Assembly (NCBI RefSeq): GCF_000807925.1 | Contig: NZ_JRVC01000023.1 | Coordinates: 48,211 to 112,210 of the forward strand | DNA length: 64,000 bases | DNA from: Novosphingobium subterraneum | GTDB lineage: Bacteria > Pseudomonadota > Alphaproteobacteria > Sphingomonadales > Sphingomonadaceae | Direction of reading: 5' to 3' | Part shown: in pieces, positions 15,551-26,665 of the stretch | Position numbering within the stretch: the first letter of the stretch is position 1 | Layout of the letters: the number at the start of each line of letters is the position of its first letter | Notes under the pieces: generated by a model | The model's input: only the letters and a program-made list of their open reading frames with translations | What the model was told of the DNA's origin: nothing | Database searches by the model: none | Position numbers and translations under genes: made by a program

Positions 15551-18001
15551 GTGAGCGACCTGCCGATCCATGCCGTCCTGCCCGACCTGCTTGCAGCCTT
15601 GCGCGAGGGGCCAAGCGCCGTCCTGATCGCGCCGCCGGGTGCGGGCAAGACGACAGCGGTCGCGCCGGCGCTGCTGGGCGAGAAGTGGTGTGGCGGGCAG
15701 GTCATCGTGCTGTCACCGCGGCGTGTTGCGGCACGTGCCGCAGCCGAACGAATGGCCGAGCTGCTGGGCGAGGAAGCGGGGCAGACCATTGGCTATGTCA
15801 CGCGCCTCGATGCCAGGCGCTCATCCCGAACGCGGGTGATCGTGATGACCGAGGCGATCTTTGTCTCGACCATCCTGAACGATCCCGAATTGCCGGGCGT
15901 TTCCGCCGTACTGTTCGACGAAGCGCATGAGCGGCATCTCGACAGTGACCTCGGGCTGGCGCTGGCGGTCGAAGCGCAAGGCGTGCTGCGGGAGGATCTG
16001 CGCATCGTGGTGATGTCGGCCACGATTGACGGTTCGCGCTTTGCCGCGCTGCTCGGTGACGCACCGGTTGTGGAGAGCGAGGGCAAGGCGCACCCGCTGA
16101 CGGTGAAGTGGCTGGGCGCGCGGCCGGACCTGAAGATCGAGTCCGCGATGGCTTCGGCAATCCAGACGGCGTGGCGCGATGAGAGCGGCGACATTCTCGC
16201 TTTTCTGCCGGGCGTGGCGCAGATCGAGCGGACGGCGGATCTTCTGGCCGAGCGCTTGCCGGAGGCTCTGGTGCTGCCGCTGCATGGACAGGTTGAGCCG
16301 GCAGGGCAGCGTGCGGCCATCCGGCGCGATCCGCAAGGGCGCCGGCGCGTGGTTCTGGCGACCAGCATTGCCGAGACTTCGCTGACGCTGGATGGCGTTT
16401 CGGTGGTGGTCGATGCAGGCCTTTCGCGGCGGGCGGAGTTCGACAAGGCGGCCGGGGTGACGCGGCTGGTGACGACGCCGGCGAGCCAGGCTTCGGCAGC
16501 CCAGCGTGCAGGGCGCGCGGCGCGACAGGGACCGGGCGTCGCCCATCGCCTGTGGGAAGAGGCGGCGCACGCGGGGCGGCCCGCTTTCGATCCACCAGAG
16601 GTGGTTACGAGTGATCTTGCGCCGCTGGCGTTGACGCTAGCGCAGTGGGGGGCGGGTGACCCGGCGGGGATGGCGTGGCTCGATGCGCCACCGACGGCAG
16701 CGATGGCGGCGGCACGCGGGGCCTTGCAGGCCTTAGGCGCACTGGACGGCGAAGGTCGGATCACGGCACACGGGCGGGCGATGGCGCGCCTGCCGATGGA
16801 GCCGGCGCTGGCGCACATGCTGTTGTTTGCAGCCGAGCGCGGGCAGGCGGACGAAGCGGCGCAACTGGCCTTGCTGTTGCAGGAACGCGGGCTGGGCGGT
16901 CGCGGTGAGGATCTGGCGCGGCGGCTTGATCGCTGGGCGGGTGAGCGCGGGAGCAGGGCCGAAGGATCGCGCAAGCTGGCGGCGCGGTGGGCGCAGATGG
17001 CAGGCAGGCTGGGTGCGCGCGGGAAGGCTGGCGAGGTGCCGCTGGGCGTGTTGCTTGCGGAGGCGTTTCCCGACCGGATCGCGCGGGCGCGGGGGGCTTC
17101 GGGCGAGGACTGGCTGGCTTCGGGTGGCTGCGGCTATCGGCTTGATCCGGCATCGCCGCTGGCAACGGCGAAGTGGCTGGTGATCGGAGACGCGCAGGGC
17201 GAGGCCAAGGGCGCGCGGATCACGGCGGCGGTGGCGCTGGAGGAGGAAGACGTTGTCCGACACCTCGCGCATCGGATCGAGGAGCGGCATTCCCTCACCT
17301 GGAACGCGATCGAGGGTCGCGTCGAAGCGCGGCTGGAGCGCAAGCTGGGGGCCATCGTGCTGGCGCGGGTGCCCGACCCGAAGCCGGACGCCGAGGCTGT
17401 TGTGGCGAAGCTGATCGAGGTGGTGCGCGATGGCGGGTTGGCGCTGCTCCCGCTGGGCGAGGCCGCCAAGGCTCTGATCGTGCGGGCGGGGTATGCGGGG
17501 CTTGAGGCGCTGTCCGAAGAGGCTCTGCTTGGCGCGCTTGAGGACTGGCTCGGGCCATTGCTGGCGGGGCGGCGCGATCTGCAGATCGGCGCGGGCAGGC
17601 TGCACGAGGCGCTACTGAACCGGCTCGACTGGAACGAGCGGCAGGCGCTCGACAAGCTGGCCCCAGCGGAGTTCCGCTCGCCCGCCGGGACCAGCCACGC
17701 GATCGACTATGGCCACGAGGGCGGGCCGTGCGTGGAACTGCGGGTGCAGGCACTGTTCGGGCTGGAGCGGCATCCGTGCGTGGGCCATCCGCCCAAGCCG
17801 CTGCTGCTGAGCCTCACCAGCCCCGGTGGCAAGCCGATCCAGACGACGGGAGATCTGCCCGGCTTCTGGCGCGGATCGTGGCGCGATGTGGTGAAGGACA
17901 TGAAGGGGCGCTACCCCAAGCACCGGTGGCCAGACGAGCCCTGGGCCGAAGACCCCAGCCTCAAGACCAAGAACGCCTTTAACGCGCAAAAGCGGACTTG
18001 A
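15551..18001 (+). CDS. hrpB: ATP-dependent helicase HrpB
   Basis: 816 residues, the usual HrpB length. DEAH/RHA helicase: Walker A APPGAGKTTAVAPALL, motif Ia SPRRVAARAAAERMAE, DEAH box FDEAHERHLDSDL, motif III VMSATIDG, then helicase C-terminal motifs (TSIAETSLTLDGVSVVVDAGLSR and QRAGRAARQGPG, motif VI), a HA2 domain and the HrpB C-terminal domain (RYPKHRWPDEPW near the end). An RNA/DNA helicase of uncertain physiological role. GTG 15551 starts directly before DLPIHAVLPDLLAALREG, which is the conserved N-terminus; no in-frame ATG is upstream. Monocistronic. Confidence 0.93.
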   Translation: MSDLPIHAVLPDLLAALREGPSAVLIAPPGAGKTTAVAPALLGEKWCGGQVIVLSPRRVAARAAAERMAELLGEEAGQTIGYVTRLDARRSSRTRVIVMTEAIFVSTILNDPELPGVSAVLFDEAHERHLDSDLGLALAVEAQGVLREDLRIVVMSATIDGSRFAALLGDAPVVESEGKAHPLTVKWLGARPDLKIESAMASAIQTAWRDESGDILAFLPGVAQIERTADLLAERLPEALVLPLHGQVEPAGQRAAIRRDPQGRRRVVLATSIAETSLTLDGVSVVVDAGLSRRAEFDKAAGVTRLVTTPASQASAAQRAGRAARQGPGVAHRLWEEAAHAGRPAFDPPEVVTSDLAPLALTLAQWGAGDPAGMAWLDAPPTAAMAAARGALQALGALDGEGRITAHGRAMARLPMEPALAHMLLFAAERGQADEAAQLALLLQERGLGGRGEDLARRLDRWAGERGSRAEGSRKLAARWAQMAGRLGARGKAGEVPLGVLLAEAFPDRIARARGASGEDWLASGGCGYRLDPASPLATAKWLVIGDAQGEAKGARITAAVALEEEDVVRHLAHRIEERHSLTWNAIEGRVEARLERKLGAIVLARVPDPKPDAEAVVAKLIEVVRDGGLALLPLGEAAKALIVRAGYAGLEALSEEALLGALEDWLGPLLAGRRDLQIGAGRLHEALLNRLDWNERQALDKLAPAEFRSPAGTSHAIDYGHEGGPCVELRVQALFGLERHPCVGHPPKPLLLSLTSPGGKPIQTTGDLPGFWRGSWRDVVKDMKGRYPKHRWPDEPWAEDPSLKTKNAFNAQKRT

Positions 18002-18034
18002 TTTGCGACCTGATTCGTGTGCAAGCGCGAAGCC

Positions 18035-18313
18035 ATGTCAGCACGCATCTATCAGCGCCCGAAGAATGCCATGCAGTCCGGCAAGGCCCGGACCAGCGAC
18101 TGGCTGCTCGAGTTCGAACCTGCCGAAGCACGCCGCCCCGACCCGCTGATGGGCTGGGCTGGTTCGGGCGACACGCAGAGCCAAGTGACGCTTGCGTTCA
18201 ATTCGCAGGAAGATGCGCAGGCCTATGCCGATCGCTATGGCATCGATGTGCGCGTGATCCCGACGCCGCCGCGCAAGCTGAAGCTGCAGAGCTACGCTGA
18301 TAATTTTAAGTAA
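18035..18313 (+). CDS. NDUFS4-like 'ETC complex I subunit conserved region' protein
   Basis: 92 residues starting MSARIYQRPKNAMQSGKART. This beginning, together with WLLEFEP, PLMGWAGSGDTQSQVTLAFNSQEDAQAYADRYG and the ending KSYADNF-like QSYADNFK, is the NDUFS4/18-kDa accessory-subunit domain of respiratory complex I, a feature shared by alphaproteobacteria and mitochondria. It probably binds the peripheral arm. It is encoded away from nuo genes. The start at ATG 18035 is preferred over ATG/GTG positions 18 bases upstream because MSARIY/MSARIF is the family N-terminus. Directly downstream is the SRP RNA gene. Confidence 0.88.
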   Translation: MSARIYQRPKNAMQSGKARTSDWLLEFEPAEARRPDPLMGWAGSGDTQSQVTLAFNSQEDAQAYADRYGIDVRVIPTPPRKLKLQSYADNFK

Positions 18314-18361
18314 GCAGAGTTCGGCGAGGGCTGGACAAGCCTCCGCTTCCTCTCCATATGC

Positions 18362-18455
18362 CGCGCCGGGAGTCGGTCGGACGCTTGCGTCCGCCAACCT
18401 GGTCAGGTCCGGAAGGAAGCAGCCACAACGGGTTGCGGCGGGTCGGCCGGCTCCT
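18362..18455 (+). ncRNA. ffs: Signal recognition particle RNA (small bacterial 4.5S type)
   Basis: The invariant core GGTCAGGTCCGGAAGGAAGC followed by AGCC sits at 18401-18424: the GGAA tetraloop and symmetric loop that bind the Ffh M domain. Flanking CCGCCAACC pairs with GGGTTGCGG, and an outer GCCGG (18365) with CCGGC (18447), closing a hairpin of about 90-95 nt. A CTCCTTTTTA run follows and would end transcription. Exact ends are estimates. Confidence 0.92.
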
Positions 18456-18457
18456 TT

Positions 18458-18946
18458 TTACCCCTCCGTTGCTGTTTTCATGCGCGAGCGCGCCTCATTG
18501 CGCTTTCCGGTGGCGGGAATGAGTCCGGCGACCTTGCCGAGGCCGAAGGGTGGCATGTTGCCATAGATCGTTTCATAGGCCCCGGCTGATACGGCATAGG
18601 TCTCGTGAAAGATGCCGACGGTGCCGTCGCTGCCCACGGCCTTGTTGAACGCGGTCCAGGCTGGCCAGTGTTTCTGGTCCCGATCGCGGGCATAGGCTTC
18701 GAGACTGTCGAAATCACGCCAGTATTGCAGGAGCACGATGGTGCGCAGATCGCGCAGCATCGTTTCCGTTCCGAGAAAGCCGCTTTGTGGGTTTCGCGCA
18801 AGTTCGGCGAGCATCGGCCCCATGGCGCGAGCGACGGGCAGCCACTTTCCCACCTTGTGGAAGTGATTGATGCGCATGCCGATGACGAAGACCACCAACG
18901 AGCGATCGAAATCGGCGGTGAGGCGACCGGGAAGAACCTTGCTCAT
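18458..18946 (-). CDS. DUF4188-type monooxygenase-family protein
   Basis: 162 residues. Sequence such as GRLTADFDRSLVVFVIGMRINHF, QSGFLGTETM, IVLLQYWRDFDSLEAYARDRDQKHWPAW and GIFHETYAVSAGAYETIYGNMPPFGLG matches DUF4188, an uncharacterised dimeric alpha/beta-barrel (ABM-like) group, some of which are implicated in phenylacetaldoxime dehydratase-like or monooxygenase chemistry. It has no cofactor motif visible. The HW and ETY residues are the conserved ones. Its 3' end abuts the SRP RNA terminator region on the other strand; its start is divergent from dnaX. Function unknown. Confidence 0.8.
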   Translation of the reverse strand: MSKVLPGRLTADFDRSLVVFVIGMRINHFHKVGKWLPVARAMGPMLAELARNPQSGFLGTETMLRDLRTIVLLQYWRDFDSLEAYARDRDQKHWPAWTAFNKAVGSDGTVGIFHETYAVSAGAYETIYGNMPPFGLGKVAGLIPATGKRNEARSRMKTATEG

Positions 18947-19044
18947 GAAGTTAAGGTTGCATTTTGCAACCTATGAGTCAATCCACCGATTCTCCCCCTC
19001 GGGGCATTCGACAATCGGGCCGGGAGTGCTTACCTAAGGCGGCA

Positions 19045-20886
19045 ATGGCCGATTCCACCGACATGTTTGGCGATCCTCCGCAAGAGGAGGAGAACAAGCC
19101 CTCTGCTGCCGAGCTCGAGGCGGCGGGCCAAAGTTCGATGTTCGGCGATCCGGCGCCGGTCGCAGCGCCTGTAGCGCCTGCTCCGGCTCCTGCAGAAGTG
19201 GTGCGGGAGACGGCGCCACCGCCACCGGTCGCGCCCGCAGCGGCATCTGCTGCGCAACCCTATCGCGTGCTGGCGCGCAAGTACCGGTCGCAGACCTTTG
19301 CCGAACTGATCGGGCAGGACGCGATGGTGCAGACGCTGGCCAACGCGATCAAGCGTGACCGGCTGGCCCATGCCTTCCTGATGACCGGCGTACGCGGTGT
19401 TGGCAAGACTTCCACCGCGCGCCTGATCGCCAAGGCGCTCAACTGCATTGGCCCGGACGGGCAGGGCGGGCCTACGATCGATCCGTGCGGGTCTTGCGAA
19501 CCATGCCGGGCGATTGCCGAAGGCCGGCACATCGACGTGATCGAGATGGACGCGGCGTCGAACACTGGCGTCGACGACGTGCGCGAGATCATCGAAGCGG
19601 TGCGCTATGCGGCTGTTTCGGCGCGCTACAAGATCTACATTGTCGACGAAGTCCACATGCTGTCGCGCAACGCGTTCAACGCCTTGCTCAAGACGCTTGA
19701 GGAACCGCCGGCGCATGTGAAGTTCCTCTTTGCGACGACCGAAGTGGACAAGCTGCCGGTCACGGTCTTGTCGCGCTGCCAGCGGTTCGATCTCAAGCGC
19801 ATTCCCGCCCCGCTGCTCGCCAGCCACTTCGGCATGATCTGCGGCAAGGAAGGTGTCGAGGCCGAGGACGAGGCGCTGGCGATGATCGCCGCTGCCGCCG
19901 AAGGTTCGGTGCGCGATGGCCTTTCGATCCTTGATCAGGCGATCAGCCATGCCGATCTGGTTGGCAGCGAGGATGGCAAGACCCGGGTAACGGCCGAGCA
20001 GGTCCGGCAGATGCTGGGCCTTGCCGACAAGACCATGCAGCGCCGGCTGCTCGACGCCGTGCTTTCGGGCAAGGGCGGGACGGTGCTGGAGGAAGTGGCG
20101 CAGCAGTATGCGCTGGGGATCGAGCCGATCGCGATGATGCGGGCGCAGATGGATGTGGTCCATCGGGTGACGGTTACGCAGATCGGCGGTGTGGGGCCGG
20201 ACATCCGCTCGACCGAGGAGCGGGAGGCTCTCGAGGGCTGGGCCAAGGCGCTTTCGGCGGGGCAGTTGCACCGGTTGTGGCAGCTGCTGCTCAAGGGTTA
20301 CGAGGAAGTGAAGGTGGCGCCTGATCCGCTGGTGGCGGCGCAGATGGCGCTGTTGCGGGTGATGCACGCGGCGGACCTGCCCGATCCCAGCGGGCTGGTG
20401 AAGAAGCTGGAAGAGATTGCTTCCCGGCCCGTGGTCATGGCGCAGACCGCCGAACCGGGCGCTGTCGCGGCTCCCGTGGCGCAAGCGACCGCGGCGCCCG
20501 CGATGGACTGGGAAGCGCTGGTCGAGCAAGTCGAGCATGTCTCGCCATTGGTCGGATCGACGATGCGGCTGGGCGTGCGGGTGGTTGAACTCAAGGCCGG
20601 TTTGCTGCGCTATCAACTGGCGCCGGGATTGCCGAACGATCCGGCGGCGGATATCCGCCGCGCGTTAAACCACGTGACCGGCGAGGCATGGATCGTCGAG
20701 CGCGGGGAGGGCGATGCCCTGCCCAGCCTCGAGGAAGCCAAGGCCGAGAAGGTGGCGGCGGCGGACGCGGCGATGAAGGAAGATCCCTTGGTCAAGGCGG
20801 CGCTCGAAGCCTTTCCGGGCGCGGTGATCATTGATGAGGAAAGCTCGCGAGAGCACGAAAAGAGACCCTGGAGCAAACGCGCATGA
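19045..20886 (+). CDS. dnaX: DNA polymerase III subunits gamma/tau
   Basis: 613 residues; clamp-loader ATPase. AAA+ core: VLARKYRSQTFAELIGQ, Walker A GVRGVGKTSTARLIAKALNC, zinc module with Cys in DPCGSCEPCRAI, Walker B/sensor IYIVDEVHMLS, FLFATTE and the SRC (VLSRCQRF) arginine-finger region. The first ~75 residues are an acidic/Ala-Pro extension, typical for alphaproteobacteria; ATG 19045 (MADSTDMFG) was chosen, an upstream start at 18964 would add 27 residues. C-terminal tau-like domain present. Overlaps ybaB by 4 bases (ATGA). Confidence 0.95.
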   Translation: MADSTDMFGDPPQEEENKPSAAELEAAGQSSMFGDPAPVAAPVAPAPAPAEVVRETAPPPPVAPAAASAAQPYRVLARKYRSQTFAELIGQDAMVQTLANAIKRDRLAHAFLMTGVRGVGKTSTARLIAKALNCIGPDGQGGPTIDPCGSCEPCRAIAEGRHIDVIEMDAASNTGVDDVREIIEAVRYAAVSARYKIYIVDEVHMLSRNAFNALLKTLEEPPAHVKFLFATTEVDKLPVTVLSRCQRFDLKRIPAPLLASHFGMICGKEGVEAEDEALAMIAAAAEGSVRDGLSILDQAISHADLVGSEDGKTRVTAEQVRQMLGLADKTMQRRLLDAVLSGKGGTVLEEVAQQYALGIEPIAMMRAQMDVVHRVTVTQIGGVGPDIRSTEEREALEGWAKALSAGQLHRLWQLLLKGYEEVKVAPDPLVAAQMALLRVMHAADLPDPSGLVKKLEEIASRPVVMAQTAEPGAVAAPVAQATAAPAMDWEALVEQVEHVSPLVGSTMRLGVRVVELKAGLLRYQLAPGLPNDPAADIRRALNHVTGEAWIVERGEGDALPSLEEAKAEKVAAADAAMKEDPLVKAALEAFPGAVIIDEESSREHEKRPWSKRA

Positions 20887-21218
20887 AGTCGATGGAAGAG
20901 ATGATCCAGGCCGCCCAGAAAGCGGCGCAGACCATCCAGAAGCAGATGGAGGACGCGCAGGCGACCTTGGACAACATCGAGGTCGAGGGCGCGGCAGGCG
21001 GCGGGCTGGTGAAGATCAAGGCCTCGGCCAAGGGCCGCGTGATCGGCGTCAACATCGACGAGAGCTTGTTGGCTCCGTCCGAGAAGGGCATCCTCGAGGA
21101 TCTGGTTGCGGCAGCTTTCAACGACGCGCGCGGCAAGGCCGATGCTGCGGCTGCGGAAGAAATGCAGAAGGTGCAGATGGCGGCCGGCATTCCGCCGGGG
21201 TTCAAGCTGCCGTTTTGA
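20883..21218 (+). CDS. YbaB/EbfC nucleoid-associated protein
   Basis: 111 residues, MKSMEEMIQAAQKAAQTIQKQMEDAQ then VEGAAGGGLVKIKASAKGRV, with the C-terminal GIPPGFKLPF. This is the YbaB/EbfC family, a dimeric DNA-binding protein co-conserved with dnaX and usually with recR, which is not next here. Translation is coupled through the ATGA overlap with dnaX. Confidence 0.95.
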   Translation: MKSMEEMIQAAQKAAQTIQKQMEDAQATLDNIEVEGAAGGGLVKIKASAKGRVIGVNIDESLLAPSEKGILEDLVAAAFNDARGKADAAAAEEMQKVQMAAGIPPGFKLPF

Positions 21219-21341
21219 CCGGTGGCTTGACCGGTCAGGCCGGTGTGGGCTGGCGATGAATTGATGGTGTAGGACTTGCGGCGTGGCTGGGGGCGGGCCA
21301 AGGCTGTGCGGTAAACTGATGAACCGGACAGGAATTCCTGC

Positions 21342-22370
21342 TTGAGTGTGACCTTGCTTGCCAGCGCTGCCCTGCTTGCCGTTCCCGTTGCGGACGGACC
21401 ATTGGTGCCGGAGGTTGCGCTGGTGCAGGACTCGCAAGCCTCCGCTGCCGGTGCAGCAACGCCGCTTCCTGCCGAAACCCCGTCTGAGCCACAGCCTACA
21501 GCACCTATCGCCTTGCCGCAGGCACCCGCGCCATCACTTGACCAGATTGAGCAGGACGAGCAGGCGATCGTCGTATCGGGCGAGAAGACCCCGCGGCAGG
21601 ACCCGATGCAGGCGGTCAATCAGGCGAGCTACGATGCAGTGCAGGCAGTCGACGATGCGGTCATCGCGCCCGTTGCCAACGTCTATGAAAAGGGCGTGCC
21701 GCGCCCGATCCGCATGGGTCTCAGGAACTTCCTGCGCAACCTGACCGAGCCGATTGTTGCGCTGAACTATCTGCTGCAACTGAAGCCGGGCAAGGCGGCC
21801 GAGACGGTCGGGCGGTTCGCGATCAATTCGACGATCGGCGTCGGCGGTGTGATCGACGTCGCCAAAAACAAGCCCTTCAACCTGCCGTATCGGCGCAATG
21901 GCTTTGCCTATACCTTTGGATATTACGGTATCGGGCCGGGACCCTACATGTTCCTGCCACTGGTTGGCCCGACGACGCTGCGCGACGTGATCGGGCTTGG
22001 GCTCGACCGTTTCCTGATGCCGTTTGCCGTTGGCGGACCGCTGCGCAATCCGGGCTATGTCTATGGCAGCTTCGTCATCCGCTCTCTCGACGAGCGCGTG
22101 GCCAATGACGAACTGTTCAAGCGCATCCGCGAAGAGTCGAACCCTTACGCCTCCTATCGCGAGCTCTATCTCAAGACCCGGCAGGCAGAGATCGACGCGC
22201 TGAAGGGCAAGGCGGATTTCCAGAAGGAAGGATCGATCACCCTGCCAGCGATCACGCCGACACCGCCGCCTGCGATGCCTTCTGCGGCCAGCGAGCCCGT
22301 TCCTGCTACGCCGCCAGCGCCGATATTTGTCTCGGAGCCGGTGGTGCAGCCGCTGCCTTCCGCACGTTGA
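21342..22370 (+). CDS. mlaA: MlaA (VacJ)-family outer-membrane lipid-transport protein
   Basis: 342 residues. The central part has the MlaA signature: DPMQAVNQASYDAVQAVDDAV, PVANVYEKGVPRPIRMGLRNFLRNLTEP, a ring of GRFAINSTIGVGGVIDVA and YYGIGPGPYMFLPLVGPTTLRD. MlaA removes mislocalised phospholipids from the outer leaflet together with an ABC pathway (MlaBCDEF), not found here. Start is TTG 21342 and there is an N-terminal hydrophobic stretch (LLASAALLAVPVAD), but no lipobox cysteine, unlike enterobacterial MlaA. The region 25-70 and the C-terminus are Pro/Ala-rich, low complexity. Single gene, convergent with the SIR2-like gene. Confidence 0.82.
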   Translation: MSVTLLASAALLAVPVADGPLVPEVALVQDSQASAAGAATPLPAETPSEPQPTAPIALPQAPAPSLDQIEQDEQAIVVSGEKTPRQDPMQAVNQASYDAVQAVDDAVIAPVANVYEKGVPRPIRMGLRNFLRNLTEPIVALNYLLQLKPGKAAETVGRFAINSTIGVGGVIDVAKNKPFNLPYRRNGFAYTFGYYGIGPGPYMFLPLVGPTTLRDVIGLGLDRFLMPFAVGGPLRNPGYVYGSFVIRSLDERVANDELFKRIREESNPYASYRELYLKTRQAEIDALKGKADFQKEGSITLPAITPTPPPAMPSAASEPVPATPPAPIFVSEPVVQPLPSAR

Positions 22371-22376
22371 GATTGC

Positions 22377-22455
22377 GCCCCCGCGCAGGCGGGGGCCTCG
22401 GCCGGTTTATGCTGGTGGTCCGTAACAACACCGAGGTCCCCTCCTGCGTGGGGAC
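22377..22455 (+). repeat. Long palindromic element, copy C
   Basis: 79 bp: left arm GCCCCCGCGCAGGCGGGGGCC, CTCGGCCGGTTT, an inner part ending TCCGTAACAACACCGAGG, right arm TCCCCTCCTGCGTGGGGAC. It lies between two convergent genes and its last base (22455) touches the stop codon of the SIR2-like gene (TGA at 22456-22458 on the other strand). Confidence 0.8.
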
Positions 22456-23490
22456 TCAGCTTTCCAGCAGCAGCGAATAATCGCGCAGGACTTCCCAGGC
22501 CTTGCCCGGCGAGATCATCAACTGGTCGGCGCTCTCCAGACCTGCGAGGCGGCGAATCATCTGGGAGACGGTGGCGGCGTTGCCGCTGCTCATGCCGTAA
22601 GTGGAGATGAGCACTTCGGGATTATGCGAAAGTGTGTTCTCGAAAAGCAAGTCGACATTCTGGGGCTGGAAGCCGAAGCCGAGGAACACGAGGCGTTTTG
22701 CGCTGGCGACCGACAGGCGGATGTCGCGCAATGCATTGCGATCGGCGCTGCGTTCGTTGAGCGACTTCAACTGGGCAGCGATCGCATGGATGTTCCATGG
22801 CTGCTCGACACCCCATTCGGCCTGGGGTGCCTCACCCTTCTGCCATGGCAGACGGCCAACGGAGCCATGCGGGTGCACGATGTCGAGCTTCTCTGCAATG
22901 ACTTGCTGCGCTTCCTTCAGCTCGATCCCATAGGCCATGACCAGCGCGTAAGGCAGGAAGTGTTCGACTGACCGATCGTAGTTGAAGTTAATGATGGTCA
23001 GCTGTTCGAGCGTCTGTCCGATCTTGCTCCGGGGAACGCCAGAGGTGATCAGCTGGCCGAGCTGATAGATCCAGTATTCGGCAATCTTCCCTTGAAGCGG
23101 CAGCTCGCCTTCCACGCGCGGGATATCCTTCAGGTTGCTGCGCGATTCAGCCTGGCCCATGAAGAATGTGATCGCCAGCTTGCCGCAGGCGACAACGAGC
23201 GGGTCATGATCGTACTGTTCAAGCACGGTATCGATCGAGCGACCGAGGCGGCAGGCGTTGCGCAGGCGCTCGGCGGCAGCGGCAACATCCTCGACCTTCT
23301 TGTTCAGCTTTTCAGCAAGCTTGTAGATATTGCGCAGAAGCAACTGGCCGTCGCGTGTCGAGGTCTCCGAGTTGGTGCGCTTGAAATCATAGCCCTGGAT
23401 GATGCGAGCCAGCAGTTCCGCGTTGGTCGGAAACTGCAATTCTGCACTCGCCCCTGCGCCGACGATCAGCGTTGTTCGTGTACGCAGCAT
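22456..23490 (-). CDS. Stand-alone SIR2-like domain protein
   Basis: 344 residues. An N-terminal GAGAS motif (11-15, TTLIVGAGASAELQFPT) opens a SIR2-like NAD-binding fold; NFNYDR (168-173) supplies the Asn/Asp pair, HPHGS (206-210) a candidate catalytic His region, and FLGFGFQPQNVDLLF (269-283) the last glycine-rich loop. This order is the SIR2_2/SIR2-like family, many of which are NAD hydrolases in antiphage systems, while others remain uncharacterised. No neighbouring partner (TIR, Argonaute, helicase) is present. Codon use looks normal for the genome. The C-terminus ends precisely at the boundary of palindromic element C, so it may have been truncated or extended by it. Divergent from lon. 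Fold is fairly sure; role unknown. Confidence 0.75.
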   Translation of the reverse strand: MLRTRTTLIVGAGASAELQFPTNAELLARIIQGYDFKRTNSETSTRDGQLLLRNIYKLAEKLNKKVEDVAAAAERLRNACRLGRSIDTVLEQYDHDPLVVACGKLAITFFMGQAESRSNLKDIPRVEGELPLQGKIAEYWIYQLGQLITSGVPRSKIGQTLEQLTIINFNYDRSVEHFLPYALVMAYGIELKEAQQVIAEKLDIVHPHGSVGRLPWQKGEAPQAEWGVEQPWNIHAIAAQLKSLNERSADRNALRDIRLSVASAKRLVFLGFGFQPQNVDLLFENTLSHNPEVLISTYGMSSGNAATVSQMIRRLAGLESADQLMISPGKAWEVLRDYSLLLES

Positions 23491-23701
23491 GCGATGTGGC
23501 AGCCTCCCAGTCCTTCACGTCCAATGCGTATTTATACCTAACATTCGGTTTACGGCTCTCGCCGACAAGAGGGTCAAACTGGCCAGGAGATGTCGTGATC
23601 CACAGCCGATATGGCAAAAGCCATTGCGACAGGCGCGCGGTCTCCCCATATCCCGGGAAAGCGCCGGGCGGCGTGCCCGGCAGGACGGAAACGAAGTGCC
23701 C

Positions 23702-26107
<2,406 letters not shown>

Positions 26108-26127
26108 CAGTTCTCAACTGCAAGTTC

Positions 26128-26166
26128 GGAAGGGGTGTGCGCACATTTGTTGCGCGCACCCCTTCC
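26128..26166 (+). terminator. Strong hairpin after lon
   Basis: GGAAGGGGTGTGCGC (26128-26142) pairs with GCGCGCACCCCTTCC (26152-26166), one G-T pair, 9-base loop. A long stable stem without a proper T-run; probably ends most lon transcripts, or acts as an RNA stabiliser. Confidence 0.7.
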
Positions 26167-26225
26167 GTGTTCTGAAAAGTGCCTAAAAATAAGGTGATTC
26201 CGGGCTGGACTGAGCCGATTAGGCT

Positions 26226-26254
26226 TTGACAGGTGATTGTTTCTCGGCTTGTTT
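26226..26254 (+). promoter_or_regulatory. Candidate promoter of the HU gene
   Basis: Perfect TTGACA (26226-26231), 17-base spacer, TTGTTT (26249-26254) as a weak -10 element. Sits about 65-90 bases before ATG 26319 and directly after the lon hairpin. Confidence 0.4.
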
Positions 26255-26318
26255 CCGTGCACCCGAAAGGCGACTCAATTCCATTCAACCCAAGACAAAA
26301 GACTTAGGGGGTTCCGCA

Positions 26319-26591
26319 ATGAACAAGAACGATCTCATCGGCGCCGTCGCCGATGTCAGCGGCCTGTCGAAGGGCGATGCGACCAAGGCCGTCGAGGCCG
26401 TCTTCGAATCGATCTCCGGTGCGCTGGCCAAGGGCGACGAAGTGCGCCTGGTCGGTTTTGGCACCTTCTCGGTAGCCAAGCGCAAGGCGTCGACCGGTCG
26501 CAACCCGCGCACCGGAGAGCCGATGTCGATCAAAGCCTCGGCGCAACCCAAGTTCAAGGCTGGCAAGGGCCTCAAGGATGCGGTCAACTGA
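26319..26591 (+). CDS. HU-family DNA-binding protein
   Basis: 90 residues: MNKNDLIGAVADVSGLSKGDATKAVEAVFESI and the beta-arm with GRNPRTGEPMSIKASAQPKFKAGKGLKDAVN. It is the histone-like HU/IHF fold that bends DNA; the RNP pattern on the beta-arm and the absence of an IHF-specific C-terminus make HU likely. ATG 26319 follows a region of GGGGG (26306-26311) that serves as ribosome site. Ends at a strong terminator. Lon and HU adjacency is usual in alphaproteobacteria. Confidence 0.95.
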   Translation: MNKNDLIGAVADVSGLSKGDATKAVEAVFESISGALAKGDEVRLVGFGTFSVAKRKASTGRNPRTGEPMSIKASAQPKFKAGKGLKDAVN

Positions 26592-26630
26592 TCGCAGCCT
26601 GACCGGGCCTACTGCCTGGTGAGTTTCGGA

Positions 26631-26665
26631 GCCGCGTCGGTCAGGCAGACCGGCGCGGCTTTTTT
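26631..26665 (+). terminator. Rho-independent terminator of the HU gene
   Basis: GCCGCGTCGGTC (26631-26642) pairs with GACCGGCGCGGC (26648-26659), 12 bp stem with one G-T pair, 5-base loop, followed by TTTTTT (26660-26665). On the other strand the same stem lies at the 3' end of the lipoprotein gene. Confidence 0.9.

Noticed and set aside
21342..21400. Lipobox for MlaA
   Set aside because: No cysteine occurs within the hydrophobic N-terminal region, so lipidation is not claimed.
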